Shown: piece by piece, positions 50,272 to 60,537 of the stretch | How positions within the stretch are numbered: the first letter of the stretch is position 1 | How the letters are laid out: every line of letters starts with the position of its first letter | Notes under the pieces: generated by a model | What the model was told of the DNA's origin: nothing | What the model saw: the letters and a program-made list of their open reading frames with translations, nothing else | Databases searched by the model: none | Program-made: the position numbers and the translations under genes | Assembly: GCA_964523295.1 (NCBI GenBank) | Contig: CAZGAH010000010.1 | Location: 1 to 64,000, forward strand | Source of the DNA: CAZGAH01 sp964523295 | GTDB lineage: Bacteria > Desulfobacterota > Desulfovibrionia > Desulfovibrionales > Desulfovibrionaceae | DNA length: 64,000 bases | Direction: 5' to 3'

Positions 50272-52627
50272 ATGAAAACGTCCGGTATTGTCTCTCTACT
50301 TCTGGCATGTTGCCTGTCCATCGTCTGTCTGGGGCCCGTCAGGGTCGCCGCAGCCCCCGAGGGCGAGGGCAAGCTCTACATCAAAACCAATGTCGAAAAC
50401 GCCACAATTCGTGTGCTCAATGTCTTGACGCCATTTCATCAGGGTATTGCGCTCGAGCCTGGAACCTACGTCGTGCAGGTTGCCGGCAAGGGGTATCTGC
50501 CGCAGACCAGACGGGTTCTGGTGGACGAGGGGCAGGATACTGTCCTCAAAGNNNNNNNNNNATCTTGTAGAAATCTAAGGCTCTGGGTTCCCAGATTGCC
50601 CTTGGTGAGTAGGTATCTTCGCTGACATGTGGAAACGTTGCCAGCTTTTCAGATCATAGCACGGCATGTATCCTGTGTCAAAAAACGCGAAGACGGTGTG
50701 GGCAGGCTCGACTCGGTCACAGAATCTGGTTTTTGCCGAGCTTGAGCGCGACCCCCAGTACACGGGCGAGGGTGAAGAGCAGCCAAAACCGGAAGATAAA
50801 GCTACGGGCAGCGGCAAGGAGCGGCTGTTCGTTACGGTAGAGCCCGCGGATGCGCTGGTCAGGGTCATCAACATCGGACCGCAGTTCAAGCAGGGAATGG
50901 AGCTCGGCTCCGGCCACTACGTGATCCAGGTCAAACGATCTGGCTATGAAATCGAACTGCGCGAGGTGGATATCACGCCGGGTAAGGACCTGACCGTATC
51001 CATCACCATGCGCCCGAAGGGCGGGCAGGCGTCGCCTCCGTCCCCGGCGCAACCACAGGACCCGGCCCAGCCGCAGCCGTCCGAGACCGGGCCCACCGCT
51101 GCTACCGACCCGACAGCCATGGCCCCGCAACCGACAGACACCGCCACACCGTCGGCAGCGGCGCCCGAGCCGCCGGTAACGACGCCACCTGCGCCCGTAG
51201 CCGATAATATCCCCGAGCCTCCGGTGACCGAAAGCGTGAAGGTCGTTCAGGGGCGGAAATTCTCCCGGCTCTTCGTACGCACGGTACCCGAGGAAGCCAT
51301 GGTCCGCGTCCTCAATATCAGACCGAAATTTACGCAAGGCGTTGACCTCAAGCCCGGGCCCTTTGACGTGGAAGTCAGCAATAGCGGATATCGGATGCGG
51401 GTCATCAAGGTACATCTCGGGCCTGGCGAGGACAAAGAGGTTACCATCGCCCTGGTTCCGATTTCCGCCCTGCCAGCTCCGGCCGTGCCATCGCCGGCTG
51501 ACACCATCCCGGTGCCTCCGGCAGCGGTCACACCAGTCCCGGCGGCACCGTCCGATACAACGCCTCCCTCGCCTGTCGCCCACCCTCAGGCCAGGATACC
51601 GGGCGCCGATCCGACCGTCCCGACGCCGGCGGAGCCTGATGCCGGGCGGCTGTACGTCAAGACCGATCTGGAGGACGCCACCATACGCCTTCTCAACAGC
51701 GAGCAGGAATTTCGCCAGGGAATCGAACTCAAGCCCGGGCTGTACGTCATTGAAGTGCGCAAGCGCGGGCTTCCGACTCGACTGACCCTCGCCCGCGTCG
51801 TTTCGGGAAAGGAAAAAACCGTCGAGCTGGTCCAGCCTGGCTGGCAGCCCGATTCCGAAACCTCGCAGCAGGCCGCCCCGATCGCGCCCGCTCCTCAGCC
51901 CGCGCAAGAGCCCGCGACGCCCGAACCGGCGCCGGCGCCGCCACGGCCGCGTCTCTCGATCCACACCGACCCCGCTGACGCCGTAATCCACATCGCCGGG
52001 TTGTCCCTGGAGTTCCAGCAGGGGATGGAGCTTGATCCCGGACGCTATGAAATCGAAATCAGCAAACCTGGCTACAAGACCTGGAAAGGCGCCATAGAGC
52101 TTGCTCCGGGTAAAGAGCCTTCCCTGGACATCACTCTGGCCGAAGAGAGTCCGCCGCCTGCCGCTGCGCCCGTTGTTGCCACCCCGGCAGCCCAGGCCCC
52201 GGCATCACTGACGCCACCTCCGGCCCCCGCGCCCCCAAAGAAAGCGCCCGAGATCGCCGGCATGACCGCGCAACAGGAAGAACTCAACGCCCTGCTCGAT
52301 CAGGCCTTGGAACTCGAGCGCAACCGCGAGTTCACCAAGGCGCTGGAACTCATCGATCAGGTCTTGCAGCGCAATCCTGACAGCGCGCGCGGCTACAAGG
52401 CGCGTGGAGACAATTTTCACGCCATGCGCAAGTACGAGGAGGCGCTTCAGAACTATAACCGGGCCATCGAACTGGACCCCGGATACGAAAACGCCTACGC
52501 CGAGCGCGGCGCCATTTACGTTGAAATGAAGGACATCGAGTCCGCCTGCTACGACTTCTGGAAGGCTTGCGCGCTCGGGAAGTGTAAAGAAATTGGCGTG
52601 GCGAAGCAGAAGGGCCTTTGCCGCTAG
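50272..52627 (+). CDS. Exported PEGA-repeat protein with C-terminal TPR, interrupted by a gap
   Basis: A signal peptide (SGIVSLLLACCLSIVCLGPV) is followed by five PEGA-like modules with a shared pattern. Each starts RLYVKT-like, continues xxATIRVLNxxxxFxQGIELxPG, then YxIEV-like. They sit near 50371, 50821, 51259, 51649 and 51949, separated by Pro/Ala-rich linkers. The last ~120 residues are two or three TPR units (ALELIDQVLQRNPDSARGYK, YEEALQNYNRAIELDPGYEN). The ten Ns at 50552-50561 and about 170 odd bases after them break the frame between repeats 1 and 2. It probably acts in the periplasm as a scaffold. The partner is unknown. Confidence 0.72.
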
Positions 52628-53545
52628 AGCATCAAAACTCGACTTTTGGAACAGCCCGTTACGCTGTAACCATATTTTATCTTTGACAATTTATTGAAAT
52701 AAACCGAAATTGTGCATAGCGCCAGAGGCTTTTGCTTTGGCACCGCCATTGTAAATGGCTGGTATTACCTCTTTTGTTGCTTCAGGTCAGCAAGCACGAG
52801 TTCGACTGTGCGTTTGATTGCCTTGACATTGGTTACGACACGTATTTCCTCGCAGCAAGCATGAAAGAGTCGGTCAGGTGTTCGTGTGTCTTGCTGCTGA
52901 CGCTGCTCAAGTGCAAAAAAATGTATCGCAGGAGCACGATAGATGTGTGTACGACGAGAGAATCAAAATCTGCAAGTGATTGCGAAGAAATACGTTACCG
53001 TGCAGTGGTTTTGAAGAAGCTGGCATGACAGCAGGATTCAGCCGCGTGAGCGAAAGTTGTTATTCGCAGAACTACGAACCAAAACGCCTATATTTATCTA
53101 ATCTATATAGTGATGGCATAAAATATTGAGCCGCGCAACGCTGCCTGAAAAATTGAGAAAGAATGAAAGAAGCATTCAGTCCCATGTAATCTTGTCGCGA
53201 GGGAACTCATATCATCCCTTGAGCACTTTCGAACATTAAAAGAACCATGGTGTGGTCACGGTGACACTTATCGGAGCTACCAGCTCGCGGATTGAAAACC
53301 GCGGCGCCGTCATCGATCACCAAGCGGCACGTCGCGCCATCCTCAGAGCAACTTAAGCCGCAGCATTGGCGATGCCGAGTTGCAGGCAAAAGCAGATAAA
53401 ATGTCCCTGACGGACAAAAGCCGACTCCTTGACAATGCCTCAACCCATGGGCACAAGAGAAACAAATGCGGTATACATCATCCTGCCCCGCGCGGCCTGT
53501 ATTGTCCGCATGAAGCAGACCAGCATTTTCAATCGAAATCTCACC
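52628..53545. other. Gene-poor AT-rich region
   Basis: About 900 bases with no supported gene. It contains the diverged inverted repeat copy B near its right end. The remainder is AT-rich with short frames lacking ribosome sites. The downstream gene could start as early as 53429. Confidence 0.4.
53260..53416 (+). repeat. Diverged inverted repeat, copy B
   Basis: This matches the reverse complement of 44736-44890 at clearly more than chance level over about 150 bases (CAGCTCGCGGATTGAAAA, GGCGATGCCGAG, AAATGTCCCTG). The best-matching frame reads SRSIGDAELQAKADKMSL. The two copies lie 8.4 kb apart in opposite orientation. Confidence 0.6.
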
Positions 53546-54997
53546 ATGTCCGGCGCCGAAACACACGCAGTCTTCGCGGGTTCCACGCGTAACGACCGAT
53601 TGTTCATCATCCTGGTCGTTGCCGTAATTCTGCTGACCTACGCCCTGCTGCAGCAGCGGTATATGCCTGACAACTCCGACGACGCCTGGACGACCTCATA
53701 TGCCTACAACTATTTCATGCGAGGTCAGCGCGAAGACGTCACCTTCGGCTCCCTGGGCGGGGGCGTCAGTCTGTTCGGCTTTCTCTACGCCGGGCTGCAA
53801 TACGCCGTGCTGGAGACCTTCGGCTGGACGCGTAGCAACGCCATACTGCTGTCAACCGTTCTGCTTTTTCTTTCCACACCTGTATGGTGGAATATCGCCA
53901 AGGACTATGGCCTGGGGCGGAAGGCCAGGCTGGCCCTCTGTCTGACCCTGCCCCTCTGGGAGCCTTTTTTCCGCATCGGCAATACCGCCCGCCCCGACGC
54001 CTTCTGCTTTTTATTGATATCCTGCGCCCTGCTGGCCGCGCATCGACGGCGCTTTTTCGCAGCCGGCCTGCTGTCCATGCTGGCCGTCGAAACCCACCAG
54101 ATGGGCATCCTGGCCCTGCTCTACACGCTCTCCATCGCCCTTGTCGATTTCTGGCGGCAGCATCGCTCCGGCCAGAGCATCCGCCCCCAGGTGCTCGGCC
54201 TGCTCCTTGGCTGGACAGTGGGCTGCGGCCTGTACATCGCCCTGCACTGGCCGGCCCTGACAAACGCTTTTGGAGTAATTGCCCAGCGGTCGGTCTGGGA
54301 TGGTCATTTTTTCTGGAACTACTTTTTCATGACGAACACCCATCGCCACCTCCCCGAATTGATTGCACTGGGTGTGGCAATTTGTATTTCTTTGCGTTAT
54401 CGCCTTTATCGCAACATCCCGGAACCGTATGTATTCTTTCTCGTGACATTGGTCATCGGCTACCTTACTCCACGGTCAAATTTTTATTATGCAGTATATT
54501 CATATGTCTGGGTTTTAATTATTTTAATTATTTGCGCTGAGAAGCTCAATAAGGAGCTGTGCTTTATATTTTTGAGTATATTTTTTTTATTGCCGCAATA
54601 TGGATTCATAAGATTTCGGCACAATGATTTTGATATGAACCAGTACGTATATAGCCTAAAAACAGCAATCCCCCCGACGCAGTTGCCCCTGGTCGGCTCG
54701 TTTAATGATTGGTTTGCGCTATATGAACTAGATTTCACAGGCATGTATAATATTAAGAAGGTTGAAGAACTCATTAATGGGAGAATTCCTTTTATTGTAA
54801 TTATTCAAGATAATATTCCCAACTACACACTAGACTATATTAAAAAAAATCATGGAACATTTCATGAGCTTGGAGATATTTTCGCTTCAAATTGCACACT
54901 CCATGCATACCTTATGTGTGGAAAGCATGTTTCAGATATGGTCTGCAAGCAGCAGGCGCAGACGCGGACCCTTATAAATATTCGAAGCAACAAATGA
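53546..54997 (+). CDS. Polytopic membrane protein, glycosyltransferase 39-like
   Basis: The product has about 483 residues from ATG 53546. It has an N-terminal anchor (RLFIILVVAVILLTYALLQQ) and an acidic loop PDNSDDAWTTSYAYNYFMRG, as in PMT/ArnT-type GT-C enzymes. Eight or more further hydrophobic segments precede a soluble C-terminus. It would use a polyprenyl-linked sugar at the periplasmic face. The last ~220 codons (from about 54340) are strongly AT-rich while the first ~265 are GC-rich, yet the frame is intact. Starts at 53429 or 53510 are possible. The assignment is by topology and the loop, not a full motif set. Confidence 0.65.
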   Translation: MSGAETHAVFAGSTRNDRLFIILVVAVILLTYALLQQRYMPDNSDDAWTTSYAYNYFMRGQREDVTFGSLGGGVSLFGFLYAGLQYAVLETFGWTRSNAILLSTVLLFLSTPVWWNIAKDYGLGRKARLALCLTLPLWEPFFRIGNTARPDAFCFLLISCALLAAHRRRFFAAGLLSMLAVETHQMGILALLYTLSIALVDFWRQHRSGQSIRPQVLGLLLGWTVGCGLYIALHWPALTNAFGVIAQRSVWDGHFFWNYFFMTNTHRHLPELIALGVAICISLRYRLYRNIPEPYVFFLVTLVIGYLTPRSNFYYAVYSYVWVLIILIICAEKLNKELCFIFLSIFFLLPQYGFIRFRHNDFDMNQYVYSLKTAIPPTQLPLVGSFNDWFALYELDFTGMYNIKKVEELINGRIPFIVIIQDNIPNYTLDYIKKNHGTFHELGDIFASNCTLHAYLMCGKHVSDMVCKQQAQTRTLINIRSNK

Positions 54998-55063
54998 CGC
55001 AATTCGATGGAGCAATGAGCAGAGCCGTTGTCGTTTAACGTTTAAGACTTCAAAAATATAACT

Positions 55064-56776
55064 ATGATTAATAACTTGTTTCAAGATCGGAATAATAATT
55101 TCAAAGCACGAACAGCGTGCATCTTTGCTTGCGCGTTGTATCTGGCTCTAACATTAATTTATTTTTATTTTGGTTATCTTGGTAATTTTACAAAACGAAT
55201 AACAGCATTCGATAGCGCTTATTATTATATGTATCTCCCCTCTTTGGTGATGGACACCGATCTCGATTTTTCAAACCAGATAGACCGGTTAATCTACCCT
55301 GGTTATGCCGGGCAAACCCTCTCAGCGACAGGACTGCCGGATAATAATATGGCCGTCGGATCCGCATTCCTCTGGCTGCCGTTCTTCATGCTCGCGCACG
55401 GTGTTACGCTAGTGGCCGAAGCCATGGGCTCGTCATTGGCGGCTGACGGATATTCGGATTGGTACCAGGGGTTGGTGTATGCAGGCAATTCACTTTACGT
55501 TGCGGCAGGGCTCGGTTTGCTCCTCTGCGTCCTGGTCCGGTTCACGGACCGTCGATCCGCCATGATTGCCGGGCTGACGACGCTGCTGACCACTCAGCTG
55601 AGCTATTATATCTGGTCGCACTCGGCCATGGCGCATTCCGGGTCGTTTTTTGCCGTATGCGTGTTCCTGTATCTCTATACGACGCGCGGACTTGGCCTGG
55701 CGACCGTCCTGGCGGCAGCATTGATGTTCCTGGTCCGCTGGCAAGACGTCCTGTACGCATTGCCCCTGCTTTGGGATGCTGTCGCCGGCTTGCGCGGGCC
55801 AGCACGTACGGTCGGAAAGAGGCTGGCCGGCTATGCCGCCCTGGTCGGGGTTTTTCTCCTGGCCATATCGCCGCAGCTCGTTGTCTGGAAAATTCTTTTC
55901 GGTTCGTTTTTCTCCCCCCCGCCGCGGGTGCAGCGACTCGATCTGCTGGCGCCGCATCCGTTCGAAACGCTGTTCAACCTTTCGGACGGATTGCTGAGCT
56001 GGCATCCGGTCCTGGCGCTCGGATTCGCCGGGCTGATACTCTTCGCGCGTCGCAATCGGCCCTTGGCTGCCAGACTGCTTCTGGCGCTGCTGGTCCAGTT
56101 CTATTTCATTGCCTCGCTGCAATGGCACTCGGGGGGCTCTTTCGGGATGCGTTTTTTCGTCGGCGGGCTGCCGCTATTCGCCCTTGGCCTTGCCGTGCTC
56201 AGCAGCGAGGCCTGGAAGCGACGGTGGACAGCCATACTCCTTGGCAGCGTCCTTGTCCTCCTGACGCTCTTCAATCAGGCCTTTGTCTTCCAGTTCATGC
56301 ATAATCTCGTGCCCCATGCGAACGCGCTGACGTACGAGCAGTATATTCCGGACAAATTTCATCTCCCGTCCATCTACGCGGCGGAGCAGCACTATCTTGC
56401 CGCCTACGATGCCATACAACGCCAGGACTATCTGGCCGGATACCATTCGGCCCGCCAAGCTTGCAGCCTTCATTCGGGCCAGGACAAGCACTGTCTTGCC
56501 GCTGCCCTACTGGCCCTGATCGTCGGTGACGACGTCAACAGTCGCACGCGTTTTTCCGCCTTGGCTGCGAAGAGACCGGAAGAACCCGTCTACGCGCAAG
56601 GGTTGGCCGTACTCATGGCCCGCTCTGGGGACAGCGCCGACGCCCTGGGGCTTCTTCAGGGGCGCGGCGATGAGACCTCCGTCGCGCTCGTAAGGGCAAT
56701 GCAATCCGGCACAACATCGCTGGAGCCCTTTTTCATGTCTCAGGCTTTCGCCCTCTTGAACCGCTTGCAGTATTGA
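55064..56776 (+). CDS. Polytopic membrane protein, GT-C-like
   Basis: The 570-residue protein has about ten hydrophobic segments. An early loop holds ITAFDSAYYYMYLPSLVMDT, the acidic first-loop pattern of GT-C glycosyltransferases. The last ~130 residues are soluble and contain a TPR-like stretch (EQHYLAAYDAIQRQDYLAGY). The first ~80 codons are AT-rich and continue the AT-rich end of the preceding gene, after which composition turns GC-rich. It lies 66 bases after that gene on the same strand, probably in one operon. The sugar and acceptor are unknown. Confidence 0.65.
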   Translation: MINNLFQDRNNNFKARTACIFACALYLALTLIYFYFGYLGNFTKRITAFDSAYYYMYLPSLVMDTDLDFSNQIDRLIYPGYAGQTLSATGLPDNNMAVGSAFLWLPFFMLAHGVTLVAEAMGSSLAADGYSDWYQGLVYAGNSLYVAAGLGLLLCVLVRFTDRRSAMIAGLTTLLTTQLSYYIWSHSAMAHSGSFFAVCVFLYLYTTRGLGLATVLAAALMFLVRWQDVLYALPLLWDAVAGLRGPARTVGKRLAGYAALVGVFLLAISPQLVVWKILFGSFFSPPPRVQRLDLLAPHPFETLFNLSDGLLSWHPVLALGFAGLILFARRNRPLAARLLLALLVQFYFIASLQWHSGGSFGMRFFVGGLPLFALGLAVLSSEAWKRRWTAILLGSVLVLLTLFNQAFVFQFMHNLVPHANALTYEQYIPDKFHLPSIYAAEQHYLAAYDAIQRQDYLAGYHSARQACSLHSGQDKHCLAAALLALIVGDDVNSRTRFSALAAKRPEEPVYAQGLAVLMARSGDSADALGLLQGRGDETSVALVRAMQSGTTSLEPFFMSQAFALLNRLQY

Positions 56777-56833
56777 CAAAGCCTTTTTCGATCGGGACGG
56801 AAAAGAAGGGGAGGAATGAGCGCCGGGCGGCCG

Positions 56834-57346
56834 CTACGCAACCGATTTCGACGCGGAATCAAACTGCCCAAGCTCGGTCTCGGGATCGCGCCACCAGCTC
56901 AGGTCGTTGAAGCGGACAGGAAGCGCCCTGCTCAGCGAGGGGAGCAACCTCGCCTCGACAAAGCGCCGGGCACGCTGACGCACGTGGGCGAAGGTGAAGT
57001 GGAGCACCTGGACGAACCAGAGCGCATGCGGTGTTTCCCGGACCTCAAGCGGCGTCATGTACTCGAAATCCTGCCCATGCAACGGATCGAGTCCCGCTGC
57101 CGCCAGTCGTGCGAACAGCCGGTCCAGTAGGGCGCGCTGCGGATGCTCCTGGGCGATATCGAGCAAAAAAGTGCAGTCGAGCTGGCCGGCCTCGTCGGCC
57201 TTCTCGCGGATGGAGATGAGCAGCAGCCCGCGCAGGGGCTCCGGCGTGTCCGGCAGCGTAAATGCCAGCTCGGAAAAAGCGAAAACATCTTCCTGCGCGC
57301 TGAATCGCTTCAATTCGCGTTCGAGATTCACTATGCGATGGGGCAT
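56834..57346 (-). CDS. Hypothetical protein
   Basis: The product has about 170 residues from ATG 57346. It starts PHRIVNLERELKRFSAQEDV and contains QDFEYMTPLEVRETPHALWF and QVLHFTFAHVRQRARRFVEA. It looks soluble and alpha/beta with no recognised motif. An AGGAGT ribosome site precedes the ATG. It lies downstream of the MBOAT gene on the same strand, with a 224-base gap holding nothing I can identify. Confidence 0.6.
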   Translation of the reverse strand: MPHRIVNLERELKRFSAQEDVFAFSELAFTLPDTPEPLRGLLLISIREKADEAGQLDCTFLLDIAQEHPQRALLDRLFARLAAAGLDPLHGQDFEYMTPLEVRETPHALWFVQVLHFTFAHVRQRARRFVEARLLPSLSRALPVRFNDLSWWRDPETELGQFDSASKSVA

Positions 57347-57570
57347 GTACCACTCCTGAAAAAGGCGCAGACGAAAGGGGGGGCGGCCTGGGCACTTGCC
57401 CGGTCTTCGCTGCCATCGCAAAGACCGTCCGTCCCTGTACCTCGCCGAACCCGTGCCACCTGAATTCTTCACTAGATGAAAATGGGTTTGCCGGCAACCG
57501 CCATTGTTTACGCGGGCAGACAGAGCAGGAAAAAAAGGAGGCGTACGCGGGGCTCTCGCCCAGGGACAGA

Positions 57571-59008
57571 TCAGAACTGAAAGTAGATGAAGGTTTGTTC
57601 CGTATTGACGCGCAAAAAGGTCAGCAGGAGAACCCACAAGGCCAGACGGGCGCCCTGGACCCAGGGGATTTGGAACAGGTGCCAACGGCTCGGGACGACC
57701 AGGCGCAATCCCCGGACGACGTGCACGGCGAGTACGAACAGGCAAAACAGGGAGAAGAACAGGTACGGCCCATGCGCGAGGAGTGCTAATCCGCCGGGCT
57801 TGCCGAACATCACGCCGATCATCCGGAACGCCGTGCTCAGGTCTGGCGATCGGAACAGGACGAAGGAGATTGTGAACGCGATAAAGGTCAGCGCGACCGC
57901 AAGCGCTGTCCCAAGGCGTCCGCGTAGCAGTGGTTCTTTCCCCGGAATGCGCAACAACGCGCGCAGCAGTTGTCGCCCGATCATGCATGACGCCAGAAAG
58001 ACCCCCCAGCCCACGAAAGTCCACGATGCGCCGTGCCAGAGCCCCGAGAGGAACATGGTCACGAACAGGTTCGTCCCATGACGTAAGCCGCCCAGCCGGT
58101 TGCCGCCCAACGGGATATACACGTAATCCCTGAACCAGGTTGAAAGGCTGATATGCCAGCGCCGCCAGACATCATGCATGTTGCGCGCGAGAAAGGGGTA
58201 ATTGAAGTTTTCCATCAGCCGGATGCCCAGCAGTCGGGCGGTGCCGATGGCGATGTCGGTGTATGCCGAAAAATCCAGATATATTTGCAGGGTAAAGGCT
58301 ACGCTACCCAGCCAGGCTTCCGGGCTGGTCAGGGATTCGACCGGCCTGGCATAGATCGAGTCGACCAGCAGGGCCAGGCGGTCGGCAAAGATCAGCTTTT
58401 TCATCAATCCCCAGAGAATACGCTCGACGCCGGCCATGAAATCCGCCGGGGAGGGCAGATGACGCCTGGCCAGCTGGGGCAGGATGTTCTCCGGTCGTTC
58501 GATCGGTCCGGCCACCAGCTGCGGGAAAAAGCTTACGAACAGGGCAAAATCGCGAAATCGGGCACAGGGCGCGAGGCGTCGGCGATNNNNNNNNNNTCGG
58601 CGATAGACATCGACCGTGTAGGACATGCTCTGAAAGGTGTAGAAGGAAATGCCTGCCGGAAGAATGATATCGAGCGGGGTGAACTGGACGTGGACGCCGC
58701 CGAGGTTGAGAAGCGTTCCGGCCTGAGCAGTCAAAAAATTCGCGTATTTGAAAAATCCTAACAGCCCAATGTTACTGCACACGCTCAGCAACAGCAGGCC
58801 CCGCCGGGCGCGCGGAGTTTCGACACGTTGCATGGCGTGGGAAATGGTGAAATCCAGCGTGGTGGTAAAGAGCAGCAGGAGGACGTAGTACCACTGGGCA
58901 TAGCCGTAGAAAACGTACGAGCCAATGAGCAGTGCCCACAGGGCCGTACCCCAGGGNNNNNNNNNNGAGCAGGAAAAAAAGGGCGAAGACGTACGTCGGA
59001 AACAGCAT
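57571..59008 (-). CDS. MBOAT-family O-acyltransferase (AlgI/DltB-like), two 10-N gaps
   Basis: This membrane-bound O-acyltransferase moves acyl (usually acetyl) groups across the membrane for modification of an extracellular polymer. It starts MLFPTYVFALFFLL. After a gap (58957-58966) it continues PWGTALWALLIGSYVFYGYA, then FFKYANF, LPAGISFYTFQSMSYTVDVY, SFFPQLVAGPIERPENI and the catalytic-region NMHDVWRRWHISLSTWFRDY with GLWHGASWTF (conserved His). Around the second gap (58587-58596) the flanks share TCGGCGAT. Collapsing it restores VYRRRLAPC, so those Ns are spurious. The start codon overlaps the stop of the SGNH gene. Confidence 0.9.
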
Positions 59009-60150
59009 CAGTACACCAGCCCGGCCTGGAGCAGTCTGTCCAACAGCAGCCGGGCGTATTGCCTGTGTCCCTGGGCGTCGAAATGACTGAACGTGTAGAA
59101 GCGTAGCGGATCGATGCTGTCGGTCAAATCCCAGACCGGAATCCCCGGATCGAGCAGTCGGCGTGCCGATTGCGCCGATTCGAGAATCGCCTGTCGCGAA
59201 CCCGCATCCATGAGCGCCGGGCATAGGGGCATGAAGGCGAACAGCACCCTGGTCCTGTCCCGTCGTGAGAGCACGGCTGCCAGATGGGCAAAGAGCTGTT
59301 CATCGAGCGGTTGCGCCGCTATTCGCTGCTGGACAGGCTCGAAGCATCCGCTGCTTTCCTGCTGTTCCTCAAGCTGGGGGACTGGCTGAAACGGGACTTC
59401 TCCGCGTTCCGCACGCAACGAGGCGAGGCTCGGCGCGCTTTCGCCACGGCAGGGAGGCTCTTTCCAATAGGTTTCCTGACGAAATCCGCCCGTCCCGTAG
59501 AGCAGCGAAAAGTCCCAGTCACAATAGCGTTGCGCCGCATCCCAGAGCAGGCCCGCTACCCGCAACAGGGCACAGTGCCGAGTGAAAACGAAGCGTAGTC
59601 CCTCTTCCAGGGAAATAGTCGCGCGCACGTAGTCCCAGGGCAGCTGTGCCAGCACTCCGGGTTCACCGGCCAGCAGCGGGATGTCGAGGGCGCTGAACCC
59701 GATTCTGGAGGCACTGACTGATGACCCGTAGTTATTGGACATCGGCGCCAGGATGACCAGCTCCGGTCCGGTCTGAAGGGCCTTGGCGCAGAGGAGCATC
59801 TGGTCGTGTCCCAGGCCGCCCGGGGCCCCCCAGTTTTCCACGGTCCACCGCTGTTGTGCTCCCGTGCCGGACAGCTGATCGAGCAGGCGCTGCAACTCGG
59901 CGCTCACAACATCGTCAGGCCCGACTTCGCGCCCGTAGAGTTGGGAATTGCCGATAAGCACGATCCGCCTGGGGCCTGTGCCCGCCGTATTCGTATGTTC
60001 GGGCCAGCCGCGACGGAAAAAGGGGTTGCGCGCAGGCGAAGCGCCAGGCCCGGGTTCGACCATCGGCCACAGCCCACGGACAAGAAGCTCCGCCAAGGCC
60101 AGAAAAAGCAGACACCAGAGAAGGGGATGATTGCACAGACGCAGGTTCAT
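59008..60150 (-). CDS. SGNH-hydrolase-like partner of the MBOAT acyltransferase
   Basis: The product has about 380 residues from ATG 60150 (60189 is possible). An N-terminal membrane anchor (LLWCLLFLALAELLVRGLW) precedes a periplasmic SGNH domain with IVLIGNSQLYGREV (nucleophile-block Ser) and, near the end, FSHFDAQGHRQYARLLLD (Asp/His pair). Such proteins (DltD/AlgX/AlgJ type) pass the acyl group from the MBOAT protein to the polymer. Its TGA overlaps the MBOAT ATG (TCATCA on the plus strand), which indicates tight translational coupling. Confidence 0.82.
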   Translation of the reverse strand: MNLRLCNHPLLWCLLFLALAELLVRGLWPMVEPGPGASPARNPFFRRGWPEHTNTAGTGPRRIVLIGNSQLYGREVGPDDVVSAELQRLLDQLSGTGAQQRWTVENWGAPGGLGHDQMLLCAKALQTGPELVILAPMSNNYGSSVSASRIGFSALDIPLLAGEPGVLAQLPWDYVRATISLEEGLRFVFTRHCALLRVAGLLWDAAQRYCDWDFSLLYGTGGFRQETYWKEPPCRGESAPSLASLRAERGEVPFQPVPQLEEQQESSGCFEPVQQRIAAQPLDEQLFAHLAAVLSRRDRTRVLFAFMPLCPALMDAGSRQAILESAQSARRLLDPGIPVWDLTDSIDPLRFYTFSHFDAQGHRQYARLLLDRLLQAGLVY

Positions 60151-60537
60151 GATCGAGAAGACGTCCTCTTCCAGCCCTTGAAGCGCCAAGACAGGAAATA
60201 CGCAGAGCGAACAGCGAGGGAAGCATACTGAAGCGCAAACGCCAGCGTTTTTTTACGTCACGATGGGGAACGTGGTCAAGGGAGCGCTCGCACCTCGGTC
60301 AGAGCGCCCTCTGCGCGCTCTTGACTGTGCGGGGAGGGGCAGTGAACAGATTGAGCAGATAAACCTCTTAAGATAGCATCTTTTCAGCGATTGCGATATT
60401 GACCTTGAGCCCACCAGACGGGTATAGTCATAAAATTCAGATCAGCAGTTGGGGAGGCGCGGTGCCGGACATGGGGATTAAGCCTGTGCCCGGTCGTGCT
60501 CAATGGCAGCGTTGATTTTTTCGGAAGGATACGTCCC
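60151..60537. other. Divergent intergenic region upstream of the HDOD gene
   Basis: Almost 390 bases between divergent genes. A small inverted repeat AAACGC/GCGTTT followed by TTTT lies at 60237-60254. GGAAGGA at 60524-60530 is the ribosome site of the HDOD gene. Otherwise no feature is recognised. Confidence 0.4.
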
